A DNA stretch of 64,000 bases from Stenotrophomonas maltophilia (GCF_039555535.1 NZ_CP154630.1:509001-573000), one strand, 5' to 3'; shown: positions 8,134 to 18,049, counted from the first letter of the stretch. Translations and numbers: made by a program. Notes: generated from the sequence alone by a model not told the origin.

Positions 8134-9783
8134 ATGCGTACGACAACCCGTTTGATCGGCCTGGGCCTGGCCGCCGCGCTGCTTGCAGCCTGCGGCAAGC
8201 AGGACACTCCGGCCGCCGCGCCTGCACCCGCCAAGGACAAGGCAACCAGTGCGCTGGCCAGCAATGCGCCAGTGGAAGCAGCGCCCCTGCGTGGCACGCC
8301 GGATTTCGGCGGCACCACCCAGGTTGCGCGTGAAGCCGACGGCATCGGCAGCACCCCGGAACTGGCGGTGCTGGCAGCGCTGCAGTCGGCCGTGGCGCAG
8401 GTCAACGGCGTACGCGTGGCCAGCCAGATGCAGAGCCTGCGTGCAGGCCTGCATGTGGATGTGGATGGCGAACACGTCGGCGATATCCGCGCCGACGCGT
8501 TCACCCAGCAGATGATCGCCGGCTCGCAGGGCGCGGTGCTGGGCTATGAAATCCTGTCGCAGGATGAAGTGCGGCAGCTGGACGAGGAAACCATCGCCCG
8601 CGTGCGCGCCAGCGATGAAGGCTGGAGCTTCAAGGGCTCGGCGTCGGCCAATGCGTCCGGCGAAGCCTCGGCCAAGAGCGGTTCGGCCTCGGCCAGCGTC
8701 AGGGAAAGCTACGACGAGAAGGTGAGTGTTGACGCCAAGCGTGGCGCCAGTTCGTTCGATTCCGACGTGACCCATCGCAGCATGCGCAGCTACTGGAAGG
8801 TGCGCGTGCGCGCGCAGATCGCCCAGTACCGCGCACCGGACGAGCAGGGCAAGCCCAAGATCGTGGTCGCCCTGCCGCGTACCAAGGCCGGCAGCTACGC
8901 CGTGGGCGATGGCCGCGTGGATGTCGATGAAGTGGCCGACGCGATCCGTGCGCGCCTGTCCGACACGCTGACCCAGACCCAGCGCTTCATCGTGCTGGAC
9001 CGCGAGTTCGGCGACGAACTGCAGGCCGAGATCGACCACATCAACAGCGGCAACGTGCGCCTGCAGGACACCGCACGCGTGGGCCAGCAGCTGGCGACCG
9101 ACCTGATCCTGATCCCGACCATCGAACGCTTCGAGTACCCGCGCAGCGTGCGCAACCTGCGCATGTCCGACCGCCAGGTGACCTCGTATTCCGGTGGCGG
9201 CCGCATCACCCTGCGCCTGATCAACGCCACCACCGGCCAGGTGGTGATGTCCGACAGCTTCGACCACCAGCTGGCCTCGACCGGTCCGAGCACCCTGCCG
9301 CGCGTGGTCAACGGTCGCAACATGGCGGCGGCGATGATGGAGTCGCTGTCCGGCCAGATCGGCACCACCATCGTCACCACGCTGTTCCCGGTGTCGGTGG
9401 TCTCGGTGGACGGCGACCAGGTGGTACTGAGCCAGGGCGGCGAAACGCTGCAGGCGGGCCAGCGCTGGCAGGCCGTGCGCCTGGGCGAAGAACTGAAGGA
9501 CCCGCAGACCGGCCGCTCGCTGGGCCGCAGCGAACACCCGTGCTGCACCATCCGCATCGACCGCGTGGCCGCACAGACCTCCTACGGCACCATCGAAGAC
9601 GGCGTCGACGCGATGCGCGGCGGTTTCCGCCCGGGCCAGATCGAACTGCGCCAGAAGCTGGGCAGCAAGCCGGCTGCAGCCGCCGCAGGCGCGACTGCCT
9701 CGGCCGCTCCCGCCGCCGCACGCCCGGCCGCCAAGCCGAAGCCCAAGGCGGCCGCCGCCCCGGCCGAAGACCCGAACTGGTAA
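8134..9783 (+). CDS. CsgG-like outer-membrane lipoprotein
   Basis: 549 residues. Lipobox LLAAC with the acylated Cys at residue 21, followed by an Ala/Pro/Lys linker. The middle (about residues 245-420) matches the CsgG/curli-assembly pattern: a VADAIRARLSDTLTQTQRFIVLDRE segment, then ATDLILIPTIERFEYP, then a TLRLINATTGQVV-SDSF strand pair. Residues 165-200 are a Ser/Ala-rich repeat (SASANASGEASAKSGSASAS). Residues 460-475 hold EHPCCTIRI with two adjacent Cys. The C-terminus is an Ala/Pro/Lys tail. CsgG proteins form outer-membrane secretion pores, but no csgA, csgB, csgE or csgF is near. Inferred to be the membrane anchor of the four-gene set. Confidence 0.78.
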   Translation: MRTTTRLIGLGLAAALLAACGKQDTPAAAPAPAKDKATSALASNAPVEAAPLRGTPDFGGTTQVAREADGIGSTPELAVLAALQSAVAQVNGVRVASQMQSLRAGLHVDVDGEHVGDIRADAFTQQMIAGSQGAVLGYEILSQDEVRQLDEETIARVRASDEGWSFKGSASANASGEASAKSGSASASVRESYDEKVSVDAKRGASSFDSDVTHRSMRSYWKVRVRAQIAQYRAPDEQGKPKIVVALPRTKAGSYAVGDGRVDVDEVADAIRARLSDTLTQTQRFIVLDREFGDELQAEIDHINSGNVRLQDTARVGQQLATDLILIPTIERFEYPRSVRNLRMSDRQVTSYSGGGRITLRLINATTGQVVMSDSFDHQLASTGPSTLPRVVNGRNMAAAMMESLSGQIGTTIVTTLFPVSVVSVDGDQVVLSQGGETLQAGQRWQAVRLGEELKDPQTGRSLGRSEHPCCTIRIDRVAAQTSYGTIEDGVDAMRGGFRPGQIELRQKLGSKPAAAAAGATASAAPAAARPAAKPKPKAAAAPAEDPNW

Positions 9784-9805
9784 CAGACTCAAGCAACATA
9801 CAGAT

Positions 9806-9846
9806 GGGGTCAGAGCCCTTTCCCGCCGGGAAAAGGATCTGACCCC
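9806..9846. repeat. GGGGTCAGA hairpin repeat
   Basis: GGGGTCAGAGCCC at 9806 pairs with GGATCTGACCCC ending at 9846 around a CGCCG tip. Related hairpins occur at 29687 and 32916. It may also act as a terminator for the CsgG-like gene, but there is no T-run. Confidence 0.6.
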
Positions 9847-9861
9847 TTCGTGTTTCCGTCC

Positions 9862-10085
9862 GTGTCGACCAAGGTCGACACCCACCAACAGCAGCAGAAA
9901 TCTGTCGAAGGCGGGGTGGGTCCGGTTGCGGGGGTGTCTGCGGCATGGATGCCGCGGCCAAGCCCCCATGGATGGGTTTACGGCGTCCCCCGCAATCGGA
10001 CCCACCCCGCCATCCCACGGGATGCCGCTGTTGCTTTGGCTTTGGCTGCTGCCCTGGCATCGGCGGGTGCAGGGCGCAGCCCTGC
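9862..10085. repeat. Dispersed long-inverted-repeat element, copy at 10 kb
   Basis: A short GTGTCGACCaaGGTCGACAC REP unit (9862-9886) is followed by a long hairpin with outer arms at about 9910-9935 and 9985-10011, tipped by GCGGCATGGATGCCGC. It then runs into an imperfect TTGCT/TGGCT tract and a GCAGGGCGCAGCCCTGC hairpin. The arrangement and wording match 45241-45538 closely and half of 1140-1770 more distantly. It fills most of the 347-bp gap before the M28 gene. Confidence 0.72.
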
Positions 10086-10130
10086 CGAATCCCATTACAC
10101 TCCAGAGGGATTTCCCTGCTGGAGAGAGCA

Positions 10131-11780
<1,650 letters not shown>

Positions 11781-11786
11781 GGGAAA

Positions 11787-11836
11787 GCGGGGCGCGCTGC
11801 CCCGCCATCCCCGGTAGCGCCGGGCCATGCCCGGCG
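11787..11836. terminator. Hairpin then REP unit after M28 gene
   Basis: GCGGGGC/GCCCCGC stem (11787-11793/11799-11805) directly after the stop, then a GTAGCGCCGGGCcatGCCCGGCG-type REP at 11814-11836. There is no T-run; the REP may serve as the transcript end. Confidence 0.45.
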
Positions 11837-11945
11837 TTGCACGGAAGGCTTCCATCCCCGCTTTCCGGCCCTTCGTCGCAGCCCGCTTGTTTGCCCGGCG
11901 GGCCGCCCTATGCTCGGCTCACCCCCCTTCCTCCAAGGCGCCGCC

Positions 11946-13205
11946 GTGTTCGCCAGCCTCTCTCTCCTGATCCGCCACCTGCTGGCCTGGGCCGCCGCGC
12001 TGGTTGTCGCCGGCATGGTCTGGAGCGGCATCTTCAGTGGCATGAACGATGGCCCGGGCTGGGTGTTCGGCCTGCTGGCGATGTTCCTGATGATTTCTGC
12101 GCTGGGCAGCGCGATCACCCATGTGCGGCGTGTCTGGCTGGTGGCCGGCCGGCTGGATTCGACCACGCTCTCGGGCCGCCAGCGCCGCCAGGTGGAACTG
12201 CCGATGGATGCCGGCCAGGCCTACGCCGTGGTGGAAGCGGCGATTGCCGAACTTCCGCGCGTGGAGGATGTGGAAAGCTCGGCCGGCAGCCTGCAGGTAC
12301 GCGCCTACGTGCGCCGGGTCGATCTCTGGAATGGCCGCCAGCCCTCGCGCTGGAACCTGCCGGCGCGGCTGGCGATCAAGCGCAACAGCGTGCTGGCCAC
12401 GGTCACGCCGGGGCAGGGCACCAGCACTGTCACGCTGTTGTTCGAACCGGACGCTGGCTGGTGGGCCGATCTGCTCGCGCTGGACGAGGGCAGCAACTTC
12501 GAGAACGCCGAAGCGGTCACCCGCGCGATCAGCCGCCGCGTGGCCGACCAGCGCCGCGATGAGCAGGCCGCTGCCGAACAGACCCAGGTGGAAAAGGAAC
12601 TGTCGGTCGCGCGCTTGAACCTGCTGCATGCGCAGGTGGAACCGCATTTCCTCTACAACACGCTGGCCAACGCGCAGGTGCTGACCCGCACCGATCCGGC
12701 GCGCGCCGAACAGATGCTTGGCCACCTGATCCAGTACCTGCGCAGCTCGCTGCCGCAGGTGGATGAGTCGGTGTCGACGCTGGGCGTGGAGCTGGAGCGT
12801 ACGCGCGCCTACCTGGAGATCCTGCGCATCCGCATGGGCGCGCGGCTGGCGGTGGAAGTGCAGGTGCCGAATGAGCTGCATGGCGTGCACCTGCCGGCGA
12901 TGGCGCTGCAGACGCTGGTGGAGAACGCGATCAAGCACGGCCTGGAACCCAAGCCCGGCGGCGGCACGATCTGGATACTGGCGCGTGGCTTCGATGACCA
13001 CGTAACGGTGACCGTGGCCGACGATGGCCTCGGCTTCGGCCAGGGCACCAGTGGCACCGGCATCGGCCTGAAGAACCTGCGCGAGCGCCTGCGACTGACC
13101 TGCGGCGAGCAGGCCGGCGTGGCGATCGTTGCCAACTTCCCCAGCGGCGTGGCCGCAACCATGACCCTGCCGCAGACACACAAGGAGCGCAGCCATGCCG
13201 CTTGA
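11946..13205 (+). CDS. LytS/YehU-type sensor histidine kinase
   Basis: About 419 residues from the GTG at 11946, which has AAGG 8 nt upstream; an ATG at 11910 is an alternative. Two N-terminal membrane helices (LLAWAAALVVAGMVW and FGLLAMFLMISALGSAI) precede about 130 residues of unclear cytosolic domain. The HisKA_5-type block follows, with the phosphoacceptor in EPHFLYNTLANAQ. The HATPase has the N box ENAIKHGLEPK and the G box DDGLGFGQGTSGTGIGLKNLRERL. Kinases of this class pair with LytTR response regulators. The next gene is one and overlaps the kinase by 11 bp, so the two are co-expressed. Confidence 0.9.
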   Translation: MFASLSLLIRHLLAWAAALVVAGMVWSGIFSGMNDGPGWVFGLLAMFLMISALGSAITHVRRVWLVAGRLDSTTLSGRQRRQVELPMDAGQAYAVVEAAIAELPRVEDVESSAGSLQVRAYVRRVDLWNGRQPSRWNLPARLAIKRNSVLATVTPGQGTSTVTLLFEPDAGWWADLLALDEGSNFENAEAVTRAISRRVADQRRDEQAAAEQTQVEKELSVARLNLLHAQVEPHFLYNTLANAQVLTRTDPARAEQMLGHLIQYLRSSLPQVDESVSTLGVELERTRAYLEILRIRMGARLAVEVQVPNELHGVHLPAMALQTLVENAIKHGLEPKPGGGTIWILARGFDDHVTVTVADDGLGFGQGTSGTGIGLKNLRERLRLTCGEQAGVAIVANFPSGVAATMTLPQTHKERSHAA

Positions 13206-13965
13206 AGCCCTCATTGCCGAAGACGAGGAACTGCTGCGGCAGTCACTGGTGGAACAGCTGCGCCGGTTGTGGCCGGAGCTGAAGCTGGTGGCCGAGTGCG
13301 AGGACGGTGCCAGTGCGCTGGAGCAGCTGGCCGAGAAGCAGCCGGATATTGCCTTCCTCGATATCCGCATGCCCGGCATCAGTGGCATCGAAGTTGCGCG
13401 TTCGCTGTTCGAGCTGAGCCCGCGCACCCAGGTGGTGTTTGTCACCGCCTACGACCAGTACGCCATCGACGCGTTCGAGCAGGGCGCGATGGATTACCTG
13501 CTGAAGCCGGTCAGTGACGAACGCCTGCTGGCCACGCGTGAGCGCATCCTGTCGCGGCTGCCATCGACGCGCCAGGATGACGCCGTGCTTGAACGCCTGC
13601 TGCAGCGGCTGGGTCCATCCCAGGGTGCTGCCGAACGCCCGCCGCTGGCCTGGATCACCGCCAGCAACGGCCGCGAGACGCAGTTGATCATGCTGGAGGA
13701 CGTGGCCTACTTCCGCGCCGACAACAAGTACACCACCGTGGTGACGGCCGCAGGTGAGAGCCTGTTGCGCACACCGTTGCGCGAGCTGCTGGAAGTGCTC
13801 GACCCGCAGCACTTCCGCCAGATCCATCGTTCGACCATCGTCAACATGAAGGCGGTGGCGGCGGTCAGCCGCGACGATACCGGGCGTGGCGTGCTGCGGC
13901 TGCGAGGCCGCACGGAAACACTGGTGGTCAGCCAACCGTTCATGAGCCTGTTCCGCGGGATGTGA
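13195..13965 (+). CDS. LytTR-family response regulator
   Basis: 256 residues. The receiver domain (about 1-120) has acidic pocket EDEE, phosphoacceptor Asp in IAFLDIRMPG, and Lys in DYLLKPV. A LytTR DNA-binding domain (about 155-255) carries VAYFRADNKYTTV and FRQIHRSTIVNMKAV. It forms a two-component pair with the overlapping LytS-type kinase. LytTR proteins bind paired direct repeats, often at their own promoter, though I did not find a convincing pair here. A strong hairpin follows the stop. Confidence 0.93.
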   Translation: MPLEALIAEDEELLRQSLVEQLRRLWPELKLVAECEDGASALEQLAEKQPDIAFLDIRMPGISGIEVARSLFELSPRTQVVFVTAYDQYAIDAFEQGAMDYLLKPVSDERLLATRERILSRLPSTRQDDAVLERLLQRLGPSQGAAERPPLAWITASNGRETQLIMLEDVAYFRADNKYTTVVTAAGESLLRTPLRELLEVLDPQHFRQIHRSTIVNMKAVAAVSRDDTGRGVLRLRGRTETLVVSQPFMSLFRGM

Positions 13966-13986
13966 TCCACGCAGGCTGCTGAAAGA

Positions 13987-14020
13987 ACAATGCCACCGTG
14001 ATCGCGCACGGTGGCATTGT
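13987..14020. terminator. Bidirectional hairpin between convergent genes
   Basis: A perfect 14-bp stem ACAATGCCACCGTG/CACGGTGGCATTGT with a 6-nt loop lies between the LytTR gene (ending 13965) and the convergent membrane-protein gene (ending 14045). On the minus strand it is followed by TTCTTTC, so it suits that gene better. Confidence 0.65.
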
Positions 14021-14044
14021 GGGTCCCCCCGCTTTCCCCAAGGG

Positions 14045-14659
14045 TCAGTAGGCAGGCTGCAGTGTCAGGTCGTGGTGGTGCTCGTTCTCGCCCACGTGGT
14101 TGAGGCGGCCGACCAGCTCGGAGTGCTGCTTCATGCGCCCGATCTCGGTCATGATGCGGATGTCCTCGTGGCGCAGTTCGCGCTTGGCGGTGACCGCCTG
14201 CTTGTAGTCGAGCACTTCCGGGTAATGCTCGGCCAGGTCCAGTGCCTCGGCCACGTGCTCGACACTGTCGGCCTTGGAGCTGATGCGGGCGCGGCTGTTG
14301 AACGCCTTCATCCAGCGTTCGAAACCGGCAGTGCGGTCGAACATGTTGGCCATGAACCAGATCACGAACAGGATCGAGATCCATGAACCGAATACCACGA
14401 CCACCCGGGTGAAGGTGATGTGGTAGTCATCGCGCCACAGGTAGTTGGTGATCAGGCCGAGGATCAGCAGCGAGGCCGCCTGCCAGCCGACGATCGAGGC
14501 GATCAGCCACTGGCACTTGGCCTGGGCCAGCACAGCCACTTCATCGCGGATCTGCTGCTCGCTGAGGCTGCGCCAGTGCGCGACCTGTTTTTCGAACGGG
14601 CTGCTGTAGAGCTCGTTGTCGCGAAGCAGTAGTCCCAAACCCTTGAACAAAGCAATCAT
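14045..14659 (-). CDS. Two-helix membrane protein of unknown function
   Basis: 204 residues starting MIALFKGLGLLLRDNELYSS after an AAGGAG ribosome site. Two hydrophobic segments, about 52-72 (IASIVGWQAASLLILGLITNY) and 82-105 (VVVVFGSWISILFVIWFMANM), form a hairpin. The C-terminal 95 residues are charged, helical and cytoplasmic by the positive-inside rule, ending in a His-rich GENEHHHDL segment. I do not recognise the family. It is alone on this strand between the LytTR regulator and the MpaB-like oxygenase. Confidence 0.72.
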   Translation of the reverse strand: MIALFKGLGLLLRDNELYSSPFEKQVAHWRSLSEQQIRDEVAVLAQAKCQWLIASIVGWQAASLLILGLITNYLWRDDYHITFTRVVVVFGSWISILFVIWFMANMFDRTAGFERWMKAFNSRARISSKADSVEHVAEALDLAEHYPEVLDYKQAVTAKRELRHEDIRIMTEIGRMKQHSELVGRLNHVGENEHHHDLTLQPAY

Positions 14660-14968
14660 GGCTGGCTCCTTGTGGAACGTGCGTCGATCAGCATTGGACG
14701 GTGTGGCGGGTTCAGTTCTAGCACTTCCAGCGAGCCGTGCAATGGGCGCAATGCCTAGCGGCGTAAGGGTTCTGTCTGAATGGGTGAATGTTGCTGCGCT
14801 GCAGCATCGCGGCCGCAGCCTGCGACAGGATGTCGCAGGGTGAAATGTGCTGCGGCCGCACATGAAACCGTGGCTGAGCGCGGAGACTCGCCGCCGGCGT
14901 CGTGATCGCCCAGAATCGGGGCCGACCGCGCAACGCGCGGCCCTACTCCCGCCTTTCCTGGACCTGTG

Positions 14969-15898
14969 ATGCCGGCTCTGCTGCAGCGACTTTCCCGCCC
15001 CGTCACCGCGCCGATCCGGCGCTGGGTGCTGGAGGCTTTCCCGCGCGGCCAGAGCGGCATCGATTACGACCATCCGCTGGGCGACCCGGGCTGGTTCGGC
15101 CCGGACAGCGTTACCTGGCGGTTGCATGCCGAATTCCCCTCGATGCTGGCCGGCGGCTTGTGTGCGCTGATGTTGCAGACCTTGCACCCGCGCGCGCTGG
15201 CCGGGGTCTACGACTACTCCAATTTCCGCCAGGACCTGGTGGGTCGCCTGCGGCGCACCACAGCGTTCGTTGCAGGCACCAGCTACGCGCCCAGCGGTGA
15301 GGTGGAAGCGCTGGTGGCCAAGGTGCGTCGCATCCATGCGCAGATCCGCGGCCAGACCGCGCAGGGCGAGCCCTATGCCGCCGATGATCCGCAGCTGCTG
15401 ACCTGGGTGCATGTGACCGAGGCGTTTGGTTTCCTGCAGGGCTTCCGCCGCTACGGGCGCGAGGTGCCGGCGCACATCGCCGATCGCTACTACGACGAGT
15501 ACCGCCGGGTGGCCGAGGCGCTGGGCGCGGTGGATGTGCCGCGCAGTGAAGCCGAGGTGGCGGCGTACTTCTGTGCACGGCAACCGGAGTTGCGTGTGGA
15601 CGAGCGCTCGCGCGAAGTGCTGGGGGTGTTGTCCGGCGTGCGCCTGCCGGTTCCGGTGCCAGGGTTGTCGCGCGAAGTGTTCCTGGGTGCAGGTGCGGCG
15701 CTGCTGCCGGACTGGGCCGAGGGCATGCTGAAACGCAATGGTCGCCAGCGTGCTCAGGCGGCAGCTTCAGCGAAGTTGATGCAGGGCATGGCGCCACTGT
15801 TCCGCCGCGCGCTGCCCGATGGCCTCGCCAGCCGTGCCTGCACGCGCATGGGCGTGCCGGTGGACGTCCTGCGCGAGTGGCCCACCGTTGCCTGGTAA
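14969..15898 (+). CDS. MpaB/DUF2236 family oxygenase-like protein
   Basis: 309 residues from ATG 14969 (a GTG sits immediately before). Family blocks are WRLHAEFPSMLAGGLCALMLQTLHPRALAGV, VGRLRRTTAFVAGTSYA, and HVTEAFGFLQGFRRYG. DUF2236 proteins, related to the fungal MpaB oxygenase and the rubber oxygenase Lcp, use b-type heme; candidate ligand histidines are LHP (about residue 72) and WVHVTEAF (about 152). The substrate is unknown. The TAA stop lies within a decayed REP head. Confidence 0.85.
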   Translation: MPALLQRLSRPVTAPIRRWVLEAFPRGQSGIDYDHPLGDPGWFGPDSVTWRLHAEFPSMLAGGLCALMLQTLHPRALAGVYDYSNFRQDLVGRLRRTTAFVAGTSYAPSGEVEALVAKVRRIHAQIRGQTAQGEPYAADDPQLLTWVHVTEAFGFLQGFRRYGREVPAHIADRYYDEYRRVAEALGAVDVPRSEAEVAAYFCARQPELRVDERSREVLGVLSGVRLPVPVPGLSREVFLGAGAALLPDWAEGMLKRNGRQRAQAAASAKLMQGMAPLFRRALPDGLASRACTRMGVPVDVLREWPTVAW

Positions 15899-16047
15899 AT
15901 GCCAACCTTGGTTGACACGCTCGCACCATGGTTCTGGTAGGTGCCAACCTTGGTTGGCACGCATTTCGCGCGGTGCCGCAGAAGCGCCAACCAAGGTTGG
16001 CATCTACCAGAGCGGATTCCGCGGTAGATCCACGCCATGCGTGGATG
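15895..16047. repeat. Cluster of four REP units
   Basis: A decayed unit GTAAATGCCAACCttGG at 15895 supplies the upstream stop. It is followed by GTAGGTGCCAACCttGG (15937-15960), its inverse ending CATCTAC (15984-16007), and GTAGATCCACGCcatGCG (16024-16047). The cluster fills the gap between the convergent MpaB-like and TetR genes. Confidence 0.75.
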
Positions 16048-16052
16048 AAGCC

Positions 16053-16640
16053 TTACCCGTCCACCTTCAACCCACGCAACAACACGTCCAGCGCCGCCGT
16101 CGCCTGCCGCAGGCGCGCATCACCCTCCTCTCCTTCGGCGATCCAGAACGCAGCCTCGGCCAGGCCGCCGTAGATCAACGACGCCAGTACCTGTGCATCC
16201 ACCGGCGCCACCACGCCCTGCGCGATCAACTGTTCGATCAACCGCTGCATCGAGTGCACGCAGTGGCGCTGCGATTCCGGTGAGGCGCCACCGAGCACCG
16301 CGCGTGCATCGCGCAGCACGATGCGCTGGATCTCCGGTTCCAGTGCCATCTCGAGATAGGCGCGGCAACGCTGCACGAAGCCCTCCCAGGCATCGTCGGC
16401 GCCGTCGCTGATCGCCTGCAGGCGCTGGTCGGTCTCGGCATCCAGCTGGGCGACCACAGCCGCCAGCAGGCCCTTCTTGTCGCCGAAGTGGTGGTACAGC
16501 GCGCCACGGGTCAGCCCGGCCTGGGCGGTCAGGTCGTCCATCGAGGTGGCGGCATAGCCATGCTCGCTGAACACCCGGCGGGCGGTGGCCAGCAGGCTGG
16601 CGCGGGTTTCTTCCATCTCGGCGCGGGTGCGGCGGACCAT
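16053..16640 (-). CDS. TetR family repressor
   Basis: 195 residues. The start at MVRRTRAEMEETRASLL is set by AAGGAG six nt upstream; an ATG 27 bp further out lacks one. The helix-turn-helix lies at about residues 30-52 (YAATSMDDLTAQAGLTRGALYHHFGDKKGL), as in TtgR/AcrR/NalC-type efflux repressors. A ligand-binding C-terminal domain follows. It diverges from an MFS transporter, and three 15-bp palindromes in the 133-bp gap are the likely operators, so it probably represses both genes until a transporter substrate binds. Confidence 0.92.
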   Translation of the reverse strand: MVRRTRAEMEETRASLLATARRVFSEHGYAATSMDDLTAQAGLTRGALYHHFGDKKGLLAAVVAQLDAETDQRLQAISDGADDAWEGFVQRCRAYLEMALEPEIQRIVLRDARAVLGGASPESQRHCVHSMQRLIEQLIAQGVVAPVDAQVLASLIYGGLAEAAFWIAEGEEGDARLRQATAALDVLLRGLKVDG

Positions 16641-16653
16641 CCGGAGCTCCTTA

Positions 16654-16722
16654 CATACGAAGTGCATGATTATTTACATACGGCGCGTATGAATGTAACC
16701 TCTTATTCATACGCTCTGTATG
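16654..16722. promoter_or_regulatory. Three TetR operator-like palindromes
   Basis: Three 15-bp sites share CATAC-N5-G(T/C)ATG: CATACGAAGTGCATG (16654-16668), CATACGGCGCGTATG (16677-16691, perfect) and CATACGCTCTGTATG (16708-16722). Their centres are 23 and 31 bp apart. They span the divergent start region of the TetR and MFS genes, the classic place for an autoregulating repressor. Confidence 0.75.
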
Positions 16723-16773
16723 TATTGTCGTGGCGCCGGGTGCGCCAGGCAAGCCGCTGCCCTGGAGATCCTG

Positions 16774-17994
16774 ATGGCCACCCCCTATCGCGACCTGTTC
16801 GCGGCCCCCGGCACCGCCGGCCTCGCCCTGGCCGGGCTGCTGGCACGCCTGCCGCTGCCGATGACCGGCATCGGCATCATCACCCTGCTGTCGCAGCTGC
16901 GCGGCAGCTACGCATTGGCTGGTGCGGTGTCGGCCACCTTCGTGCTGACCTACGCGCTGCTGTCACCGCAGGTGTCGCGCTGGGTCGACCGCCACGGCCA
17001 GGGCAGGGTGCTGCCGTGGGCGGCCGCAGCCAGCGCGGCCGGTCTGCTGCTGCTGCTCGCGTGCACGCTGCTGGCCGCGCCCGACTGGACGCTGTTCATT
17101 GCGGCGATGCTGGCCGGCTGCATGCCCAGCGTGTCGGCGATGGTGCGCGCGCGCTGGACCGCGATCCATCGCGGCCGCGCGCAGCTACAGACCGCGTATT
17201 CGCTGGAGACCGTGTTCGACGAGGTGACCTTCATCGCCGGGCCACCGCTGTCGGTGGGATTGTCGGTTGCGGTGTGGCCGCAGGCGGGCGTGCTGGCGGC
17301 AGCGTTGCTGCTGGTGATTGGAGTGGCCGCACTGGTAATGCAGCGTGGCACCGAGCCGCCGCTGCAGCACCGCGAAGGTGCCGCACCCTCGCGTTCGTTG
17401 CTACGGCAGCCGGAGATCCGCCTGCTGGCGTTGCTGATGCTGGCGATGGGCTTGATTGTCGGCACCGTCGACATCACCAGCGTGGCGTTCGCCGAAGAGC
17501 GGGGCCAGCCGCTTGCCGCCAGCGCGGTGCTGTCGGCCTATGCGCTGGGCAGCTGCACAGCGGGCCTGCTGTTCGGTGCACTGAAGCTGCAGGCACCGTT
17601 GCCGCGCCTGTTGCTGGCCGGCGCAGCGGCCACCGCACTGACCACGTTGCCGTTGCTGTGGGCGGGCAACCTGCCTGCACTGGCCGTGGCCGTGCTGCTG
17701 GCCGGCGCGTTCTTCGCGCCGACGATGATCGTGGCGATGTCTCTGGTCGAGCAATGCGTGCCGGCAGCACGCCTCACTGAGGGCATGACCTGGCTGTTGG
17801 CCGGCCTGAACATCGGTGTCGCGCTGGGTGCGGCGGTGTCGGGCCAGGTGGTCGATGCCGCGGGCGTGCGCCCGGGCTTTCTCGTTGCGTTGATCGCCGG
17901 CGCCTGCGTGCTGTTGATCGCGATACTCGCGCAGCGCGCAATGCATCGCGCGCGCGTACCTGGCTGTGCTGCGGAGGCCACCGCAAGGACGTAG
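16774..17994 (+). CDS. MFS transporter
   Basis: 406 residues from the ATG at MATPYRDLF, which has GGAG seven nt upstream. Twelve hydrophobic segments are evident, with the MFS cytoplasmic loop motif between helices 2 and 3 as RWVDRHGQGRVLPW (a D-x-x-G-x-G variant). It resembles drug or sugar efflux MFS permeases that accompany TetR repressors. The substrate cannot be told from the sequence. The stop TAG is formed by the GTAG head of the REP unit that follows, so the reading frame has been cut or shaped by a repeat insertion. Confidence 0.9.
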   Translation: MATPYRDLFAAPGTAGLALAGLLARLPLPMTGIGIITLLSQLRGSYALAGAVSATFVLTYALLSPQVSRWVDRHGQGRVLPWAAAASAAGLLLLLACTLLAAPDWTLFIAAMLAGCMPSVSAMVRARWTAIHRGRAQLQTAYSLETVFDEVTFIAGPPLSVGLSVAVWPQAGVLAAALLLVIGVAALVMQRGTEPPLQHREGAAPSRSLLRQPEIRLLALLMLAMGLIVGTVDITSVAFAEERGQPLAASAVLSAYALGSCTAGLLFGALKLQAPLPRLLLAGAAATALTTLPLLWAGNLPALAVAVLLAGAFFAPTMIVAMSLVEQCVPAARLTEGMTWLLAGLNIGVALGAAVSGQVVDAAGVRPGFLVALIAGACVLLIAILAQRAMHRARVPGCAAEATART

Positions 17995-18049
17995 ATCCAC
18001 CCCATGGGTGGATGGCGTGGATAGATGCCAACCAAGGTCGGCACCCACC
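17991..18049. repeat. Two REP units
   Basis: GTAGATCCACCCcatGGGTG-type unit (17991-18014) overlapping the MFS stop codon, then a TGCCAACCaaGGTCGGCA unit (18022-18049). Confidence 0.7.

Noticed and set aside
6060..8504. Long antisense open frame of 814 codons over the exported-protein operon
   Set aside because: It is antisense to three genes with signal peptides and ribosome sites; long antisense frames are usual in this GC-rich DNA, and its translation shows no domain.
5017..9783. Curli (csg) operon
   Set aside because: Only the last protein is CsgG-like; there are no curlin repeats and no CsgE, CsgF or CsgD.
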